Source of the DNA: Candidatus Lachnoclostridium avicola | Lineage (GTDB): Bacteria > Bacillota > Clostridia > Lachnospirales > Lachnospiraceae | DNA: 55,522 nt | Assembly: GCA_019114465.1 (NCBI GenBank) | Contig: DXFM01000035.1 | Coordinates: forward strand, 1-55,522 | Direction: 5' to 3' | In this document: one piece after another, positions 42,336 to 53,439 of the stretch | Layout of the letters: every line of letters begins with the position of its first letter | Position numbering within the stretch: position 1 is the first letter of the stretch | Made by a program: the position numbers and the translations under genes | The notes under the pieces: generated by a model | Told to the model about the DNA's origin: nothing | What the model saw: only the letters and a program-made list of their open reading frames with translations | Databases searched by the model: none

Positions 42336-43295
42336 ATGAGCCTGTTACATTCAATTTTGGAGAATAAAAAGACGGCAGTTGTTCTGGGGCATACCAATCC
42401 AGACGGAGATTGTGTGGGCTCCTGTCTGGCGGTTTACAATTATCTGAGAGATTGTTTTCCCCAGGTGGACGTGACGGTATATCTGGACCGGCCGGCGGAT
42501 AAATTCCGCTATCTGAACGGTTTTGACCAGATCCGGACGGAGGTTCCGGAAAGCTTTCAGACAGATCTGTGCATCTGCCTGGACAGCGGCGACCGGGAGA
42601 GGCTGGGAGCCTTTGCCGGCTTCCTTACCGGAGGCGGAAAGGTGCTCTCCGTGGACCATCACATCACCAATACCCACTACGGTGACGAGAATGTGGTGGA
42701 ACCGGATGCCAGCTCTACCTGCGAAGTTCTCTTCGGTCTGATGGACGAGGAGAAGATCTCCCGGGAGACGGCGGCCTGCCTGTACACGGGGATCGTCCAC
42801 GACACGGGAGTGTTCCAGTATTCCAATACTTCGGTGAAAACCATGGACATCGCCGGAAAAATGATGAAGAAGGGGATTGATTTCTCCACCATTATCTCGG
42901 AGAGCTATTATCAGAAGACCTATGTGCAGAATCAGGTGCTGGGCCGGGCTCTCCTGGAGAGCATTCTGTTCTGCGACGGTCAGTGCATTTTCAGCGTGAT
43001 CCGGAAAAAGGACATGGAATTTTACGGAGTTACCAGCAAAGATATGGAGGGAATTGTGGAACAGCTCCGCTCCACCGCCGGAGTGGAGTGCGCCATTTTC
43101 CTGTATGAAAAGGAGTTCCAGGAGTACAAGGTGAGCCTGCGCTCCAAGACGAAGGTGGATGTGAGCAAGGTGGCAGCCTATTTTGGCGGCGGCGGCCATG
43201 TGCGTGCGGCGGGCTGCACCATGAACGGCCGGATCCACGATGTGATCAACAATCTTTCCACCCACATTGCCAAGCAGCTGGAGGAGCAGAATTAG
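42336..43295 (+). CDS. DHH/DHHA1 phosphoesterase (NrnA-like nanoRNase/pAp phosphatase)
   Basis: A 319-residue two-domain phosphoesterase. DHH domain metal motifs: GHTNPDGDCVGS, LDSGDRERLG, VDHHITNTHYG and HDTGVFQYSN. The C-terminal DHHA1 domain has the substrate motif FGGGGHVRAAGC. By similarity it degrades 2-5 nt RNAs and 3'-phosphoadenosine-5'-phosphate. The place between rbfA and truB is the common Firmicute order, although a terminator and a repeat element precede it here. AAAGGGG is its ribosome binding site. Confidence 0.92.
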   Translation: MSLLHSILENKKTAVVLGHTNPDGDCVGSCLAVYNYLRDCFPQVDVTVYLDRPADKFRYLNGFDQIRTEVPESFQTDLCICLDSGDRERLGAFAGFLTGGGKVLSVDHHITNTHYGDENVVEPDASSTCEVLFGLMDEEKISRETAACLYTGIVHDTGVFQYSNTSVKTMDIAGKMMKKGIDFSTIISESYYQKTYVQNQVLGRALLESILFCDGQCIFSVIRKKDMEFYGVTSKDMEGIVEQLRSTAGVECAIFLYEKEFQEYKVSLRSKTKVDVSKVAAYFGGGGHVRAAGCTMNGRIHDVINNLSTHIAKQLEEQN

Positions 43296-43298
43296 TCC

Positions 43299-44273
43299 AT
43301 GTACGACGGAGTCATCAATGTATATAAAGAAAAAGGCTTCACCTCCCACGACGTGGTGGCGAAGCTGAGAGGAATACTGAGACAGAAAAAAATCGGCCAT
43401 ACAGGCACTCTGGATCCGGACGCGGAGGGCGTGCTCCCCGTATGTCTGGGAAAAGGGACAAAGCTGTGCGATATGCTCACAGACAAGACGAAGGCCTACC
43501 GGGCGGTCCTCCTGCTGGGGCAGGAGACGGACACCCAGGACGCTGGAGGTCAGGTGCTGCGCCGCTGCAGCCCGGAAATGCTGGCGTCCCTGACGGAAGA
43601 GAAAGTCCGGGAAGGGGTGATGAGCTTTGTGGGCCCCTACGACCAGATTCCGCCTATGTACTCCGCTCTGAAGGTCAACGGGCAGAAACTCTGCGACCTG
43701 GCCAGGGCCGGAAAGACGGTGGAGCGGAAAGCCAGGCCGGTGGAGATTTTTTCCATTGTCATCGAGGAGATCAGTCTGCCCCGGGTGACTATGGCGGTGG
43801 AGTGCTCCAAGGGAACATATATCCGGACCCTGTGCAGCGACATCGGGGAGAAGCTGGGAACGGGAGGCTGCATGGAATCACTGGTGCGGACCCGTTCCGG
43901 GAGCTTCACTCTGGAGGACGCTCTGACCCTGGGACAGATTGAGGCTATCCGGGATGAGGGCGCTCTGGAGGACCGCATCGTGGCCGTGGATGAAGTCTTT
44001 TCCCAGTATCCCCGTCTGGACATGAAGCCGGAGTACGACCGGCTGGTGCACAACGGAAATCCGTTCCGGCCGGATCAGTGCGGCGCAAAGCCTGCCGGTC
44101 CGGTTTCGGGGGATGAGACGGCCTCGGATCTGCCCGGCGCTTCCGGAAAGAGCGGGGGAAGGCCGGCCCAGGCCCGGGTATACGACAGCACAGGCCTGTT
44201 TATCGGCATCTACGCTTACCGGCCGGAGAGACGGTGGTACCAGCCGGTGAAGATATTTGCAGGGGGACAGTAG
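43299..44273 (+). CDS. truB: tRNA pseudouridine(55) synthase TruB
   Basis: A 324-residue enzyme making pseudouridine 55 in the T-arm of tRNAs. The catalytic Asp is in KIGHTGTLDPDAEGVLPVC; other motifs are YDQIPPMYSALKVNGQKL and VECSKGTYIRTLCSDIGE. An extra stretch of about 30 low-complexity residues (Gly, Pro, Ala, Ser, after NPFRPDQ) interrupts the C-terminal PUA-like region before RVYDSTGLFIGIY. The start lies 4 bases after the DHH stop, and ribF begins 2 bases after truB ends. Confidence 0.94.
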   Translation: MYDGVINVYKEKGFTSHDVVAKLRGILRQKKIGHTGTLDPDAEGVLPVCLGKGTKLCDMLTDKTKAYRAVLLLGQETDTQDAGGQVLRRCSPEMLASLTEEKVREGVMSFVGPYDQIPPMYSALKVNGQKLCDLARAGKTVERKARPVEIFSIVIEEISLPRVTMAVECSKGTYIRTLCSDIGEKLGTGGCMESLVRTRSGSFTLEDALTLGQIEAIRDEGALEDRIVAVDEVFSQYPRLDMKPEYDRLVHNGNPFRPDQCGAKPAGPVSGDETASDLPGASGKSGGRPAQARVYDSTGLFIGIYAYRPERRWYQPVKIFAGGQ

Positions 44274-44274
44274 A

Positions 44275-45210
44275 ATGGAGTATCTGAAAGGACTGAAGAA
44301 ATTCCATATTGAGGATCCGACGGTGGTGACCATCGGCAAGTTTGACGGCAGGCACAGGGGCCACCAGAAGCTTCTGCGGGAGATGATGAAGCTGAAGCAG
44401 GAGCGGGGGCTGAAGACGGCAGTGTTCACCTTCAGCCGGACGCCGGGAAGCGTGGTGACCGGGGACCGGCGCACGGTGATCACCACCAACGAGGAGCGGC
44501 GCCGCAATATGGAGGAGGCGGGAGTGGATTATCTGATTGAATATCCCTTTACGGAACAGGTAGCCCACATGTCTCCGGAAGATTTTGTAAAAAACGTGCT
44601 GGTGGGAGAGATGAACGCAAAGGTGGTGGTGGCCGGCCCCGACTGCAGCTTCGGCTACAAGGGAGCCGGAACCGCGGACCTGCTGAAGCAGATGGCCCCG
44701 GAGTGCGGTTTTGAGACGGTGATCATAGAGAAGGCCCAGGAGGACCACAGGGATATCAGCAGCACCTACATCCGGGAAGAACTGGACCGGGGAAATGTGC
44801 GCAAGGCCAATGAGCTTCTGGGAACTCCCTATTCCATACACGGAACTGTGGTTCACGGAAACCATATCGGCGGTCCCGTGCTGGGATTTCCCACAGCCAA
44901 CATCGTTCCGCCGCCGGAAAAACACCTGCCCCTGTTCGGCGTGTACGTGTCCAGGGTGAAGGTGGACGGAAAGCTCTACGGCGGAGTGACCAATGTGGGG
45001 AAAAAGCCCACCATTGACGGCGGCTCTCCCGTGGGGGTGGAGACCTTCCTCTTTGATCTGCAGGAGGATCTCTACGGAAAATGGATCGAAGTGCAGCTTC
45101 TGGACTTTATCCGGCCGGAGAAAAAGTTCGACAGCCTGGAGGCGTTGAAAGAACAGATTGAAAAAGACAAGGAGACCAGCCTTTTCTACTTTAAAAAGGG
45201 AGGGATCTGA
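44275..45210 (+). CDS. ribF: Bifunctional riboflavin kinase/FAD synthetase
   Basis: A 311-residue enzyme making FMN and FAD. The N-terminal nucleotidyltransferase domain has IGKFDGRHRGHQKLL (a slight variant of the usual GNFDGVHLGH) and ISSTYIREEL; the C-terminal kinase domain starts at PYSIHGTVVHGNHIGGPVLGFPTANI. The ATG at 44275 has AGGGGGA about 8 bases upstream. It is last in the operon; its own stop is inside the following terminator. Confidence 0.95.
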   Translation: MEYLKGLKKFHIEDPTVVTIGKFDGRHRGHQKLLREMMKLKQERGLKTAVFTFSRTPGSVVTGDRRTVITTNEERRRNMEEAGVDYLIEYPFTEQVAHMSPEDFVKNVLVGEMNAKVVVAGPDCSFGYKGAGTADLLKQMAPECGFETVIIEKAQEDHRDISSTYIREELDRGNVRKANELLGTPYSIHGTVVHGNHIGGPVLGFPTANIVPPPEKHLPLFGVYVSRVKVDGKLYGGVTNVGKKPTIDGGSPVGVETFLFDLQEDLYGKWIEVQLLDFIRPEKKFDSLEALKEQIEKDKETSLFYFKKGGI

Positions 45211-45247
45211 GCATAAATTTGCTCAGGCCCCTCCCTTTTGGTATAAT
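45196..45247 (+). terminator. Terminator after ribF, overlapped by the promoter of panE
   Basis: AAGGGAGGG (45196-45204) pairs with CCCTCCCTT (45229-45237) and an inner TGAGC/GCTCA, followed by TTTT. Immediately after it an extended -10, TGG-TATAAT (hexamer 45242-45247), begins the next transcript. The hairpin therefore ends ribF and forms part of the next promoter region. Confidence 0.8.
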
Positions 45248-45282
45248 GGAAAAAAATTAAAACAATCAGGAGGAACAGCAAG

Positions 45283-46230
45283 ATGAAGATGGAAAGTGCG
45301 GCGCTGATCGGTCTGGGCGCCATGGGTGTATTTTTCGCTCCCCGGATGGAAGCGGGCATGGGCAGGGAGAATTTCTGCGTGATCGCAGGCGGCCAGCGGC
45401 GGAAACGCTTGGAGACCCAGGGCGTGACGGTCAATCAGGTCAATTACCGGTTCCGGGTGGTTTCCCCGGAGGAGGGAGAGCCGAAGGATCTGATTATCAT
45501 GGCGGTGAAGGACACGGGCCTGGAACAGGCCATCCGGGATATTGAGAAGTTTGTGGGGGAGAACACCCAGATTCTCTGCGTGATGAACGGGGTGGAGAGC
45601 GAGCAGAAGGTGGCGGCGGTCTACGGCTGGGACCATGTGCTCTACTCCTACATGCGGATTCCCGTGGAGCTGAAGAACGGAACCTACGACTTTGATCCGG
45701 ACGGCGGCCACGTGTATTTTGGGGAGAAGGAGAATAAAGTCCTGTCTGACCGGGTGAAGGCGGTGAGGGATGTGTTCGAGCTCTGCCATATCCCCTACCG
45801 GATCCAGGAGGATATGATCCTGGGACTCTGGCAGAAATTTATGAGCAATATTGGAGAAAATATGACCTGCGCCCTGCTGGGAGTGCCCTTCAAAGCCTTT
45901 AACTGCAGCAGCCACGCCAACGCCATCCGCAGGATGGGGATGAAAGAGGTGCAGGCGGTGGCCGGAAAGCTGGGGATCTGCCTGACGGACGAGATGATCG
46001 AGGAGAACTGCAGCCGGCCATTTAACAGCCCCTACAACCGCCCGTCCACGCTCCAGGATCTGGACGCCGGAAAAAAGACGGAGATCGATATGTTCGCCGG
46101 CACAGTGGTCCGCCTGGGAAGAGAGCTGGGAGTGCCGACTCCGGCCAACGAGCTGTTTTACCACGGGATCAAGGTGCTGGAGGAGAAAAACGAGGGAAAA
46201 TTTGCGAAAAATCCGGCGGAGGAGAGCTGA
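45283..46230 (+). CDS. Ketopantoate reductase (PanE/ApbA family)
   Basis: A 315-residue NADPH-dependent reductase that in the canonical case converts 2-dehydropantoate to pantoate for coenzyme A. Rossmann motif LIGLGAMGVFFA at the N-terminus, LCVMNGVESEQKVA, and the catalytic-lysine segment LWQKFMSNIGENMTCALL are visible. No panB or panC is adjacent, so it could serve another 2-keto acid; I therefore give no symbol. AGGAGG is 7-8 bases upstream. Monocistronic by the terminators and the heat-shock promoter around it. Confidence 0.87.
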   Translation: MKMESAALIGLGAMGVFFAPRMEAGMGRENFCVIAGGQRRKRLETQGVTVNQVNYRFRVVSPEEGEPKDLIIMAVKDTGLEQAIRDIEKFVGENTQILCVMNGVESEQKVAAVYGWDHVLYSYMRIPVELKNGTYDFDPDGGHVYFGEKENKVLSDRVKAVRDVFELCHIPYRIQEDMILGLWQKFMSNIGENMTCALLGVPFKAFNCSSHANAIRRMGMKEVQAVAGKLGICLTDEMIEENCSRPFNSPYNRPSTLQDLDAGKKTEIDMFAGTVVRLGRELGVPTPANELFYHGIKVLEEKNEGKFAKNPAEES

Positions 46231-46348
46231 GGAACCGGCGGGACACGACGTGTTTGGGACGGAAATTTTATCTGAAAAATCAACAAATTCTGCCCCAAAA
46301 CAGACACATTTTTTTCACAAAAAAAAGAAAAATAAGATGGTAAATCCC

Positions 46349-46418
46349 TTGACAAATGGGAGTAAAAGGAATATATTATGTATTGTAAATGTTAGCACTC
46401 TTAAATGATGAGTGCTAA
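46349..46418 (+). promoter_or_regulatory. Heat-shock promoter with CIRCE operator
   Basis: TTGACA (46349-46354) and TATATT (46372-46377) are 17 bp apart. The CIRCE inverted repeat TTAGCACTC (46392-46400) - 9 bp - GAGTGCTAA (46410-46418) is perfect and lies just downstream of the start site. HrcA binds it; GroEL-dependent HrcA activity is the known switch. Confidence 0.97.
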
Positions 46419-46443
46419 TAAATCAAAAGAAAGGATGAGAGCA

Positions 46444-47490
46444 TTGGAACTGGACGCCAGAAAAGTTACAATATTAAAAGCGATCATAAAGACCTATCTG
46501 GAAACCGGCGAGCCGGTGGGTTCCAGGACGATCTCCAAGTTCTCAGACTTAAAGCTCAGCTCCGCCACGATCCGGAATGAGATGTCGGATCTGGAGGAGA
46601 TGGGATACATCATCCAGCCCCACACTTCGGCGGGAAGGATCCCGTCCGATAAGGGCTACCGGTTCTATGTGGATCAGATCCTCAGCGAGAAAGACCAGGA
46701 GGTCACGGAGATGAAGGAGATGATGATCCAGAGAGTGGACCGGGTGGAGCTTCTGCTGAAAAAGATGGCTCAGATGCTGGCGGCAAATACCAACTATGCA
46801 GCGATGATCAGCGGGCCCCAGTACCATCAGAACAAGCTGAAATTCATTCAGCTCTCCCGAGTGGATGTGACCAAGCTGCTGGTGGTGACGGTGGTGGAAG
46901 GAAACATTGTGAAAAACACCATCATCGACATTAATGAACCGGTGGGAGATGAGGAGCTTTTAAATCTGAACATCATGCTGAACACCAGTTTAAACGGCCT
47001 TACCATTGAGGAGATCAACCTGGGGGTGATCAGCCGCCTGAAAGAACAGGCGGGACATCACAGCCATGTGGTGGATCTGGTACTGGAAGAGGTCGCCGAG
47101 GCAATTCAGGCAGATCAAGAAGATCTTCAGATCTATACCAGCGGAGCGACCAACATATTCAAGTATCCGGAGCTGTCCGACGGGGAGAAGGCCAGCAAGC
47201 TGTTAAGCACCTTCGAGAAAAAGGATGAGCTTCAGGACCTGATTGCTGAGATCAATCAAAACGAGAACAGCTCTGAGACAGGAATTCAGGTTTACATCGG
47301 CGATGAGATGCCGGTGCAGAGCATGAAGGACTGCAGCGTGGTGACAGCCAATTATGAGCTGGGAGAAGGTCTCCGGGGAACCATTGGGATCATCGGCCCG
47401 AAGCGTATGGATTATGAAAAGGTTCTTGGAACCCTGAAGAATCTGATGACGCAGCTGGACATGACGTTTAAAAAGGAAAAAGGTGATTAG
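46444..47490 (+). CDS. hrcA: Heat-inducible transcription repressor HrcA
   Basis: A 348-residue repressor of CIRCE promoters. An N-terminal winged helix (VTILKAIIKTYLETGEPVGSRTISKFSDLKLSSATIRNEMSDLEEMGYI) is followed by the GAF-like and inserted dimerisation domains. I place the start at TTG 46444 (MELDARKV): GAAAGGA lies 8 bases before it and it gives the normal family N-terminus. The in-frame ATGs at 46405 and 46408 fall inside the CIRCE spacer with no ribosome binding site, and that at 46435 overlaps the site itself. It represses its own operon. Confidence 0.93.
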   Translation: MELDARKVTILKAIIKTYLETGEPVGSRTISKFSDLKLSSATIRNEMSDLEEMGYIIQPHTSAGRIPSDKGYRFYVDQILSEKDQEVTEMKEMMIQRVDRVELLLKKMAQMLAANTNYAAMISGPQYHQNKLKFIQLSRVDVTKLLVVTVVEGNIVKNTIIDINEPVGDEELLNLNIMLNTSLNGLTIEEINLGVISRLKEQAGHHSHVVDLVLEEVAEAIQADQEDLQIYTSGATNIFKYPELSDGEKASKLLSTFEKKDELQDLIAEINQNENSSETGIQVYIGDEMPVQSMKDCSVVTANYELGEGLRGTIGIIGPKRMDYEKVLGTLKNLMTQLDMTFKKEKGD

Positions 47491-47493
47491 TAA

Positions 47494-48183
47494 GTGGATA
47501 GAGAAGATCAGGTAAAGCAGGAAGAGATGGCCGGAGCATCCGGCACAGATCCGAAAGAGACTGAGACGGCGGGAACGTCGGATCAGGAGGAGACGAAGGC
47601 TGAGACCGTTCAGACAGAAGATGCCGGAGCGGAAGGTTCTGCCGGACAGGAAGAGGACGGCGGAGCCGGAAAAGAGCCGGAGCAGTCCAAAGAGGGAGAC
47701 AGCCAGAAGACGGAGAAGAAGGGCTTCTTCAAAAAGAAGGAGAAGGATCCCAGAGATCAGAAGATCGAGGATCTTACGGATCAGCTGAAGAGAACCATGG
47801 CCGAGTTTGACAATTTCCGCAAGAGAACGGAGAAAGAAAAATCCGCCATGTTCGAGATGGGAGCCAGGGATATCCTGGAGAAGATTCTCCCGGTGGTTGA
47901 CAACTTTGAGAGAGGCCTGGCATCCATTCCGGAGGACGCAAAGGGAAGTTCCTTTGCCACCGGCATGGAAATGATTTACAAGCAGCTGGTAAAGACTCTC
48001 GAGGATGCGGGGGTCACCCCCATCGAGGCGGTGGGAAAAGAGTTCGATCCCAATTTCCACAATGCGGTGATGCATGTGGAGGATGAGAATCTGGGAGAGA
48101 ATGTGGTGGCCGCAGAGCTTCAGAAAGGCTATATGTACCGCAACACGGTGATCCGTCACAGCATGGTGCAGGTGGCCAACTGA
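47494..48183 (+). CDS. grpE: Nucleotide exchange factor GrpE
   Basis: A 229-residue cochaperone that releases ADP from DnaK. The first ~80 residues are acidic, Gln/Glu/Gly-rich and disordered, longer than in many homologues; then a coiled-coil dimerisation helix (QKIEDLTDQLKRTMAEFDNFRKRTEKEK) and a beta-domain ending with YMYRNTVIRHSMVQVAN. The start is GTG, 3 bases after hrcA. Confidence 0.94.
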   Translation: MDREDQVKQEEMAGASGTDPKETETAGTSDQEETKAETVQTEDAGAEGSAGQEEDGGAGKEPEQSKEGDSQKTEKKGFFKKKEKDPRDQKIEDLTDQLKRTMAEFDNFRKRTEKEKSAMFEMGARDILEKILPVVDNFERGLASIPEDAKGSSFATGMEMIYKQLVKTLEDAGVTPIEAVGKEFDPNFHNAVMHVEDENLGENVVAAELQKGYMYRNTVIRHSMVQVAN

Positions 48184-48218
48184 CAAAACTGACAGTTACT
48201 TTTAACAGAATTTCATAG

Positions 48219-50111
<1,893 letters not shown>

Positions 50112-50140
50112 TGAAGTACTGACAACCGGGACCATCCTGT

Positions 50141-50160
50141 CGGCAGCGGTCACGCTGCCG
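50141..50160 (+). other. Hairpin between dnaK and dnaJ
   Basis: CGGCAGCG pairs perfectly with CGCTGCCG around GTCA. No T-tract follows. It may protect dnaK mRNA or reduce read-through to dnaJ. Confidence 0.55.
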
Positions 50161-50209
50161 GCAGAGTGGTTTTCCTGCGTATGAAAGGAAATGCGAAGGG
50201 GAAACTGAT

Positions 50210-51364
50210 ATGGCAGAGAATAAGAGAGATTATTATGAGGTCCTTGGCGTATCCAGAGATGCGGATGAGGCGGCGATCAAAAAAGCATACCGTACCCTGG
50301 CCAAGAAGTATCATCCCGATGCGAATCCCGGCGACAAAGAGGCGGAAAAGAAGTTTAAGGAGGCCTCTGAGGCGTACAGTGTGCTCAGCGATCCGGAGAA
50401 GAGAAAACAGTATGACCAGTTCGGCCATGCCGCTTTTGACGGCGGAGCAGGCGGAAGCGGCGGGTTCAGCGGCTACGGCAATTTCAGCGATATGGGAGAT
50501 ATCTTTGGAGATATTTTCGGAGATTTCTTCGGCGGAAGCACCAGAAGCTACCGCAGCAGCGGCCGGGGCAGCGGACCTGTGAGAGGCGCCAGCGTCAGGA
50601 CCTCTGTGAGGATTACCTTTGAGGAGGCCATATTCGGCTGCGAGAAGGAAATTGAGATCAATTATAAAGAAGAGTGCAGCGACTGCCACGGAACGGGCGC
50701 GAAGCCCGGCACGTCGCCCCAGACCTGTCCGAAGTGCAACGGCAAGGGCAAAATTGTCTATACTCAGGACTGGTTTCTGGGATCCATGCAGAACGTACAG
50801 ACCTGTCCGGACTGCGGGGGCACTGGCAAGGTGATCAAGGAGAAATGTCCGAAGTGCTACGGCACAGGATATATCACCACAAGAAAGAAATTCAAGGTGA
50901 ATATTCCTGCCGGCATTGACAATGGGCAGAGCATCCGTCTGGCCGGAAAGGGCGAACCGGGTACCGGCGGCGGAGAGCGGGGCGATCTGCTGGTGGAAGT
51001 AGTGGTGTCCGCTCATCCCATTTTCAAGCGTCAGGATATGAATATATATTCCACAGTGCCGATTTCCTTTGCGAAAGCGGCTCTGGGCGGTCCCATCCGT
51101 ATCAAGACTGTGGACGGAGAGGTGGAGTACGAGGTGAAACCGGGAACTCAGACCGACACGAAGGTGCGTCTGAGAGGAAAGGGCGTTCCATCCATCCGCA
51201 ACAAGTCAGTGCGGGGCGACCAGTATGTGACTCTGGTGGTGCAGGTGCCGGAGCGGATGACGGAGGAGCAGAAGGAGGCTCTCCGCAGATTCGACGAGGC
51301 GATGACAGGCACTTCCTCAGAGGGAGAAAAGCACCGGAGAAAAGGTGTGTTCTTTGGAAAATAA
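50210..51364 (+). CDS. dnaJ: Chaperone DnaJ (Hsp40)
   Basis: A 384-residue class-I J-protein. The J-domain has the HPD triad ([11 protein letters not shown]), a Gly/Phe region lies between about 75 and 125, and four zinc motifs [24 protein letters not shown] and CPKCYGTG come before the C-terminal substrate-binding beta-domains. It stimulates DnaK ATPase. Last gene of the heat-shock operon, followed by a terminator. Confidence 0.97.
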   Translation: MAENKRDYYEVLGVSRDADEAAIKKAYRTLAKKYHPDANPGDKEAEKKFKEASEAYSVLSDPEKRKQYDQFGHAAFDGGAGGSGGFSGYGNFSDMGDIFGDIFGDFFGGSTRSYRSSGRGSGPVRGASVRTSVRITFEEAIFGCEKEIEINYKEECSDCHGTGAKPGTSPQTCPKCNGKGKIVYTQDWFLGSMQNVQTCPDCGGTGKVIKEKCPKCYGTGYITTRKKFKVNIPAGIDNGQSIRLAGKGEPGTGGGERGDLLVEVVVSAHPIFKRQDMNIYSTVPISFAKAALGGPIRIKTVDGEVEYEVKPGTQTDTKVRLRGKGVPSIRNKSVRGDQYVTLVVQVPERMTEEQKEALRRFDEAMTGTSSEGEKHRRKGVFFGK

Positions 51365-51389
51365 CCGATCAGGTGAATCTTTATAAAAG

Positions 51390-51432
51390 ATGCCGCAGGC
51401 ACGGAGGCAGTCCGGAGTTCTGCGGCATTTTT
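51390..51432 (+). terminator. Rho-independent terminator after dnaJ
   Basis: ATGCCGCAG (51390-51398) pairs with CTGCGGCAT (51420-51428), followed by TTTT. Confidence 0.9.
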
Positions 51433-51468
51433 GCGTCTTGGGGGCTTTTCCCCACCGGAATGATATGT

Positions 51469-51474
51469 TATAAT
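51469..51474 (+). promoter_or_regulatory. Extended -10 promoter of the diguanylate cyclase gene
   Basis: TG-T-TATAAT (hexamer at 51469-51474) with no clear -35, about 70 bp before the ATG. Confidence 0.5.
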
Positions 51475-51542
51475 ATGAGCGTTTAGCGCTTAAAAAGGGA
51501 GTTTGTAAGCACTTGATGAGGTGAGACGAGGGTTGCGGAAAC

Positions 51543-52904
51543 ATGAGACGTCTTTTGAAACAATTTTTTGATGCATATCTGATAGATCGAAATCTGGATC
51601 AGGCTCTGTCCATGGTGTCGGAGAAAGTGATCAGCGTGGGAACCGGCGAGCAGGAGACCGCGCGGAACCGGGAAGAGCTGAAGCTTCTGATGGAACGGGA
51701 ATTTGAAACGGTGAAGGGTTCCTTTACTTATGATATCAGAGATTACACTGAGACCCGGTATGGGGAAGGGGTGACGGGCGCGTTCTGCCGGGTGAGCGCG
51801 TACCTGGCGGAGGACGGATGCAGCGAGATCGCCCTGGAGACCAGGCTGACCGCTGTGGCTGCTCTGGAGGAAGGCCGGTGGAAATTTGTGAGTCTGCATA
51901 TGTCTGCGCCGGCTCAGAATCAGGAAGAGGAGGAGTTTTTCCCTCTGAAATACGGCCGCCAGTCCGGAGGACGTCCCATCGGCGGGCGGGCGGAGCGAAA
52001 GCTGATCCAGATGATGTCTTCCATGCTTCCGGGAGGAATCATGGGAGGATATCTGGAGAAAGGCTTCCCTCTGTACGTGATCAACGACACCATGCTCCGC
52101 TATCTGGGGTATACGTATGATGAGCTGGTGCGGGAGACCAACGAGGAGATGATCCGGATCATTGCCCCGGAAGACCGGGAGTGGGTGGAGAAGGAGATTT
52201 TTGACAGCATGGAGCGGACTGGAGAGTACGAGGTTCAGTACCGGGTGGTCCGCAAGGACGGCTCCTATCTGTGGATGCTGGATAAGGGAAATGAAGTGAT
52301 CACCGAGGACGGGCGGAGAGCCATGATCAGCGTCATGCTGGATATCTCGGAGAGTGTGGGCCTTCAGGAAAGGCTGAGAAGAGAGGCCCAGGAGGATGAG
52401 CTGACCAGGATTCTGAACCGGAAGGGAGCCATTCACTTTATCGAGCAGGCCCTGAACGGGCGGTCGGAGGGGACGCTGCTCCTCATGGATATTGACAATT
52501 TCAAGATGGTAAATGACACCTACGGACATCTGGCCGGGGATAAGGTTCTGGTGCTGCTGGCGGAAATCCTGCAGAAGAGTATGCGAAAGGGAGATGTGGT
52601 AGCCAGACTGGGCGGAGATGAATTCCTGGTCTATATGACGGGATGCGCTCTGAAAGAGATTGCCGCGAAGCGTGTGGACAGCATTGGGAGACAGTTTCAA
52701 AAGAAGATGGAGCAGTATCCCCAGACGGTGATTTCAGTGAGTACGGGAATCGTGGTGAGACAGGAGGAGAAGACCTTCGAGGAGCTGTACCGGAAGGCGG
52801 ATGACGCCCTCTATCAGGTAAAAAAGAGGGGAAAAGGCGGATATGCGTTCTGGGGAGAGGATCCGGTATTTCAGGAGGCGGCGGTCAGCCGCCATCCTGA
52901 ATGA
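51543..52904 (+). CDS. PAS-GGDEF diguanylate cyclase
   Basis: A 453-residue soluble signalling protein. Residues 1-130 resemble a SnoaL/NTF2-like cone domain (DAYLIDRNLDQALSMV and WKFVSLHMSAP). A PAS/PAC region follows at about 165-290 (YVINDTMLRYLGYTYDELV, YEVQYRVVRKDGSYLWML). The C-terminal GGDEF domain has the active-site VVARLGGDEFLVYM and an intact RxxD inhibitory site (RKGD, five residues before GGDEF). So it is predicted to make cyclic di-GMP with product inhibition. A small-molecule-sensing N-terminus is inferred. Its 3' end overlaps the convergent NusG-II gene by 20 bases. Confidence 0.9.
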   Translation: MRRLLKQFFDAYLIDRNLDQALSMVSEKVISVGTGEQETARNREELKLLMEREFETVKGSFTYDIRDYTETRYGEGVTGAFCRVSAYLAEDGCSEIALETRLTAVAALEEGRWKFVSLHMSAPAQNQEEEEFFPLKYGRQSGGRPIGGRAERKLIQMMSSMLPGGIMGGYLEKGFPLYVINDTMLRYLGYTYDELVRETNEEMIRIIAPEDREWVEKEIFDSMERTGEYEVQYRVVRKDGSYLWMLDKGNEVITEDGRRAMISVMLDISESVGLQERLRREAQEDELTRILNRKGAIHFIEQALNGRSEGTLLLMDIDNFKMVNDTYGHLAGDKVLVLLAEILQKSMRKGDVVARLGGDEFLVYMTGCALKEIAAKRVDSIGRQFQKKMEQYPQTVISVSTGIVVRQEEKTFEELYRKADDALYQVKKRGKGGYAFWGEDPVFQEAAVSRHPE

Positions 52905-53274
52905 TGGTGATGATCAGCCGGTTGGGAAGACAGACGATGGTCTCGCCGGTGCGGCTGATTTCTCCTGTGTGGATGCAGACGTGATCGGGACAGGTGGCTT
53001 CCGTCACAGATATGGCTCCGTTTTGGACCACAATGGTGTTGGAACCGCCGTTCCAGCCGCTGACCGTCAGGGAAGTGTCCTGATTTAAGTCCAGCTCTGC
53101 CACCACTTCCCCGTTTACGGAGACTTCTCCGTATGCGGCCGGTGCGGCGGACAGAAAGCGGTACAGGAAAAACAGCAGGCAGGCAGCGATCAGAGCGGCT
53201 GCCAGCAGAAGGAGATCCTTCTTTTTCCACAGGGTTCCGGAGGAACCGCCGTGGGTGGAATTGTCGTTTTTCAT
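52885..53274 (-). CDS. NusG domain II-containing membrane protein (EetA-like)
   Basis: A 129-residue protein: one membrane helix (about 21-41), then an exterior NusG_II domain with EVSVNGEVVAEL and the cysteine signature ATCPDHVCIHTG...ETIVCLPNRLIITI. This family occurs next to Gx transporters and flavin-transfer or extracellular-electron-transfer genes. The start at 53274 has AGGAGG 7-8 bases upstream. It is head-to-head with the Gx transporter gene at 53440. It is not the NusG transcription factor. Confidence 0.88.
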   Translation of the reverse strand: MKNDNSTHGGSSGTLWKKKDLLLLAAALIAACLLFFLYRFLSAAPAAYGEVSVNGEVVAELDLNQDTSLTVSGWNGGSNTIVVQNGAISVTEATCPDHVCIHTGEISRTGETIVCLPNRLIITIIQDGG

Positions 53275-53439
53275 AGGGAACCTCCTGGGTTCTTTGAAAT
53301 TGCGGGGAAGTTTTTCTCCGTCAGGTAAGTATAGCACAGACCGGTGCGGAGGGCAAGGCGGAGGGCGGCGGCAAAGAGGCAGGCAGGGACGGCCAAAGAG
53401 CCGCTTCCCGGAAAGTCAGGAAGAGAAAGGAAGAAGCAT

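Noticed and set aside
52885..53274. A NusG transcription factor
   Set aside because: Only the NusG_II-type domain with cysteines is present, behind a membrane helix; KOW and NGN domains of NusG are missing.
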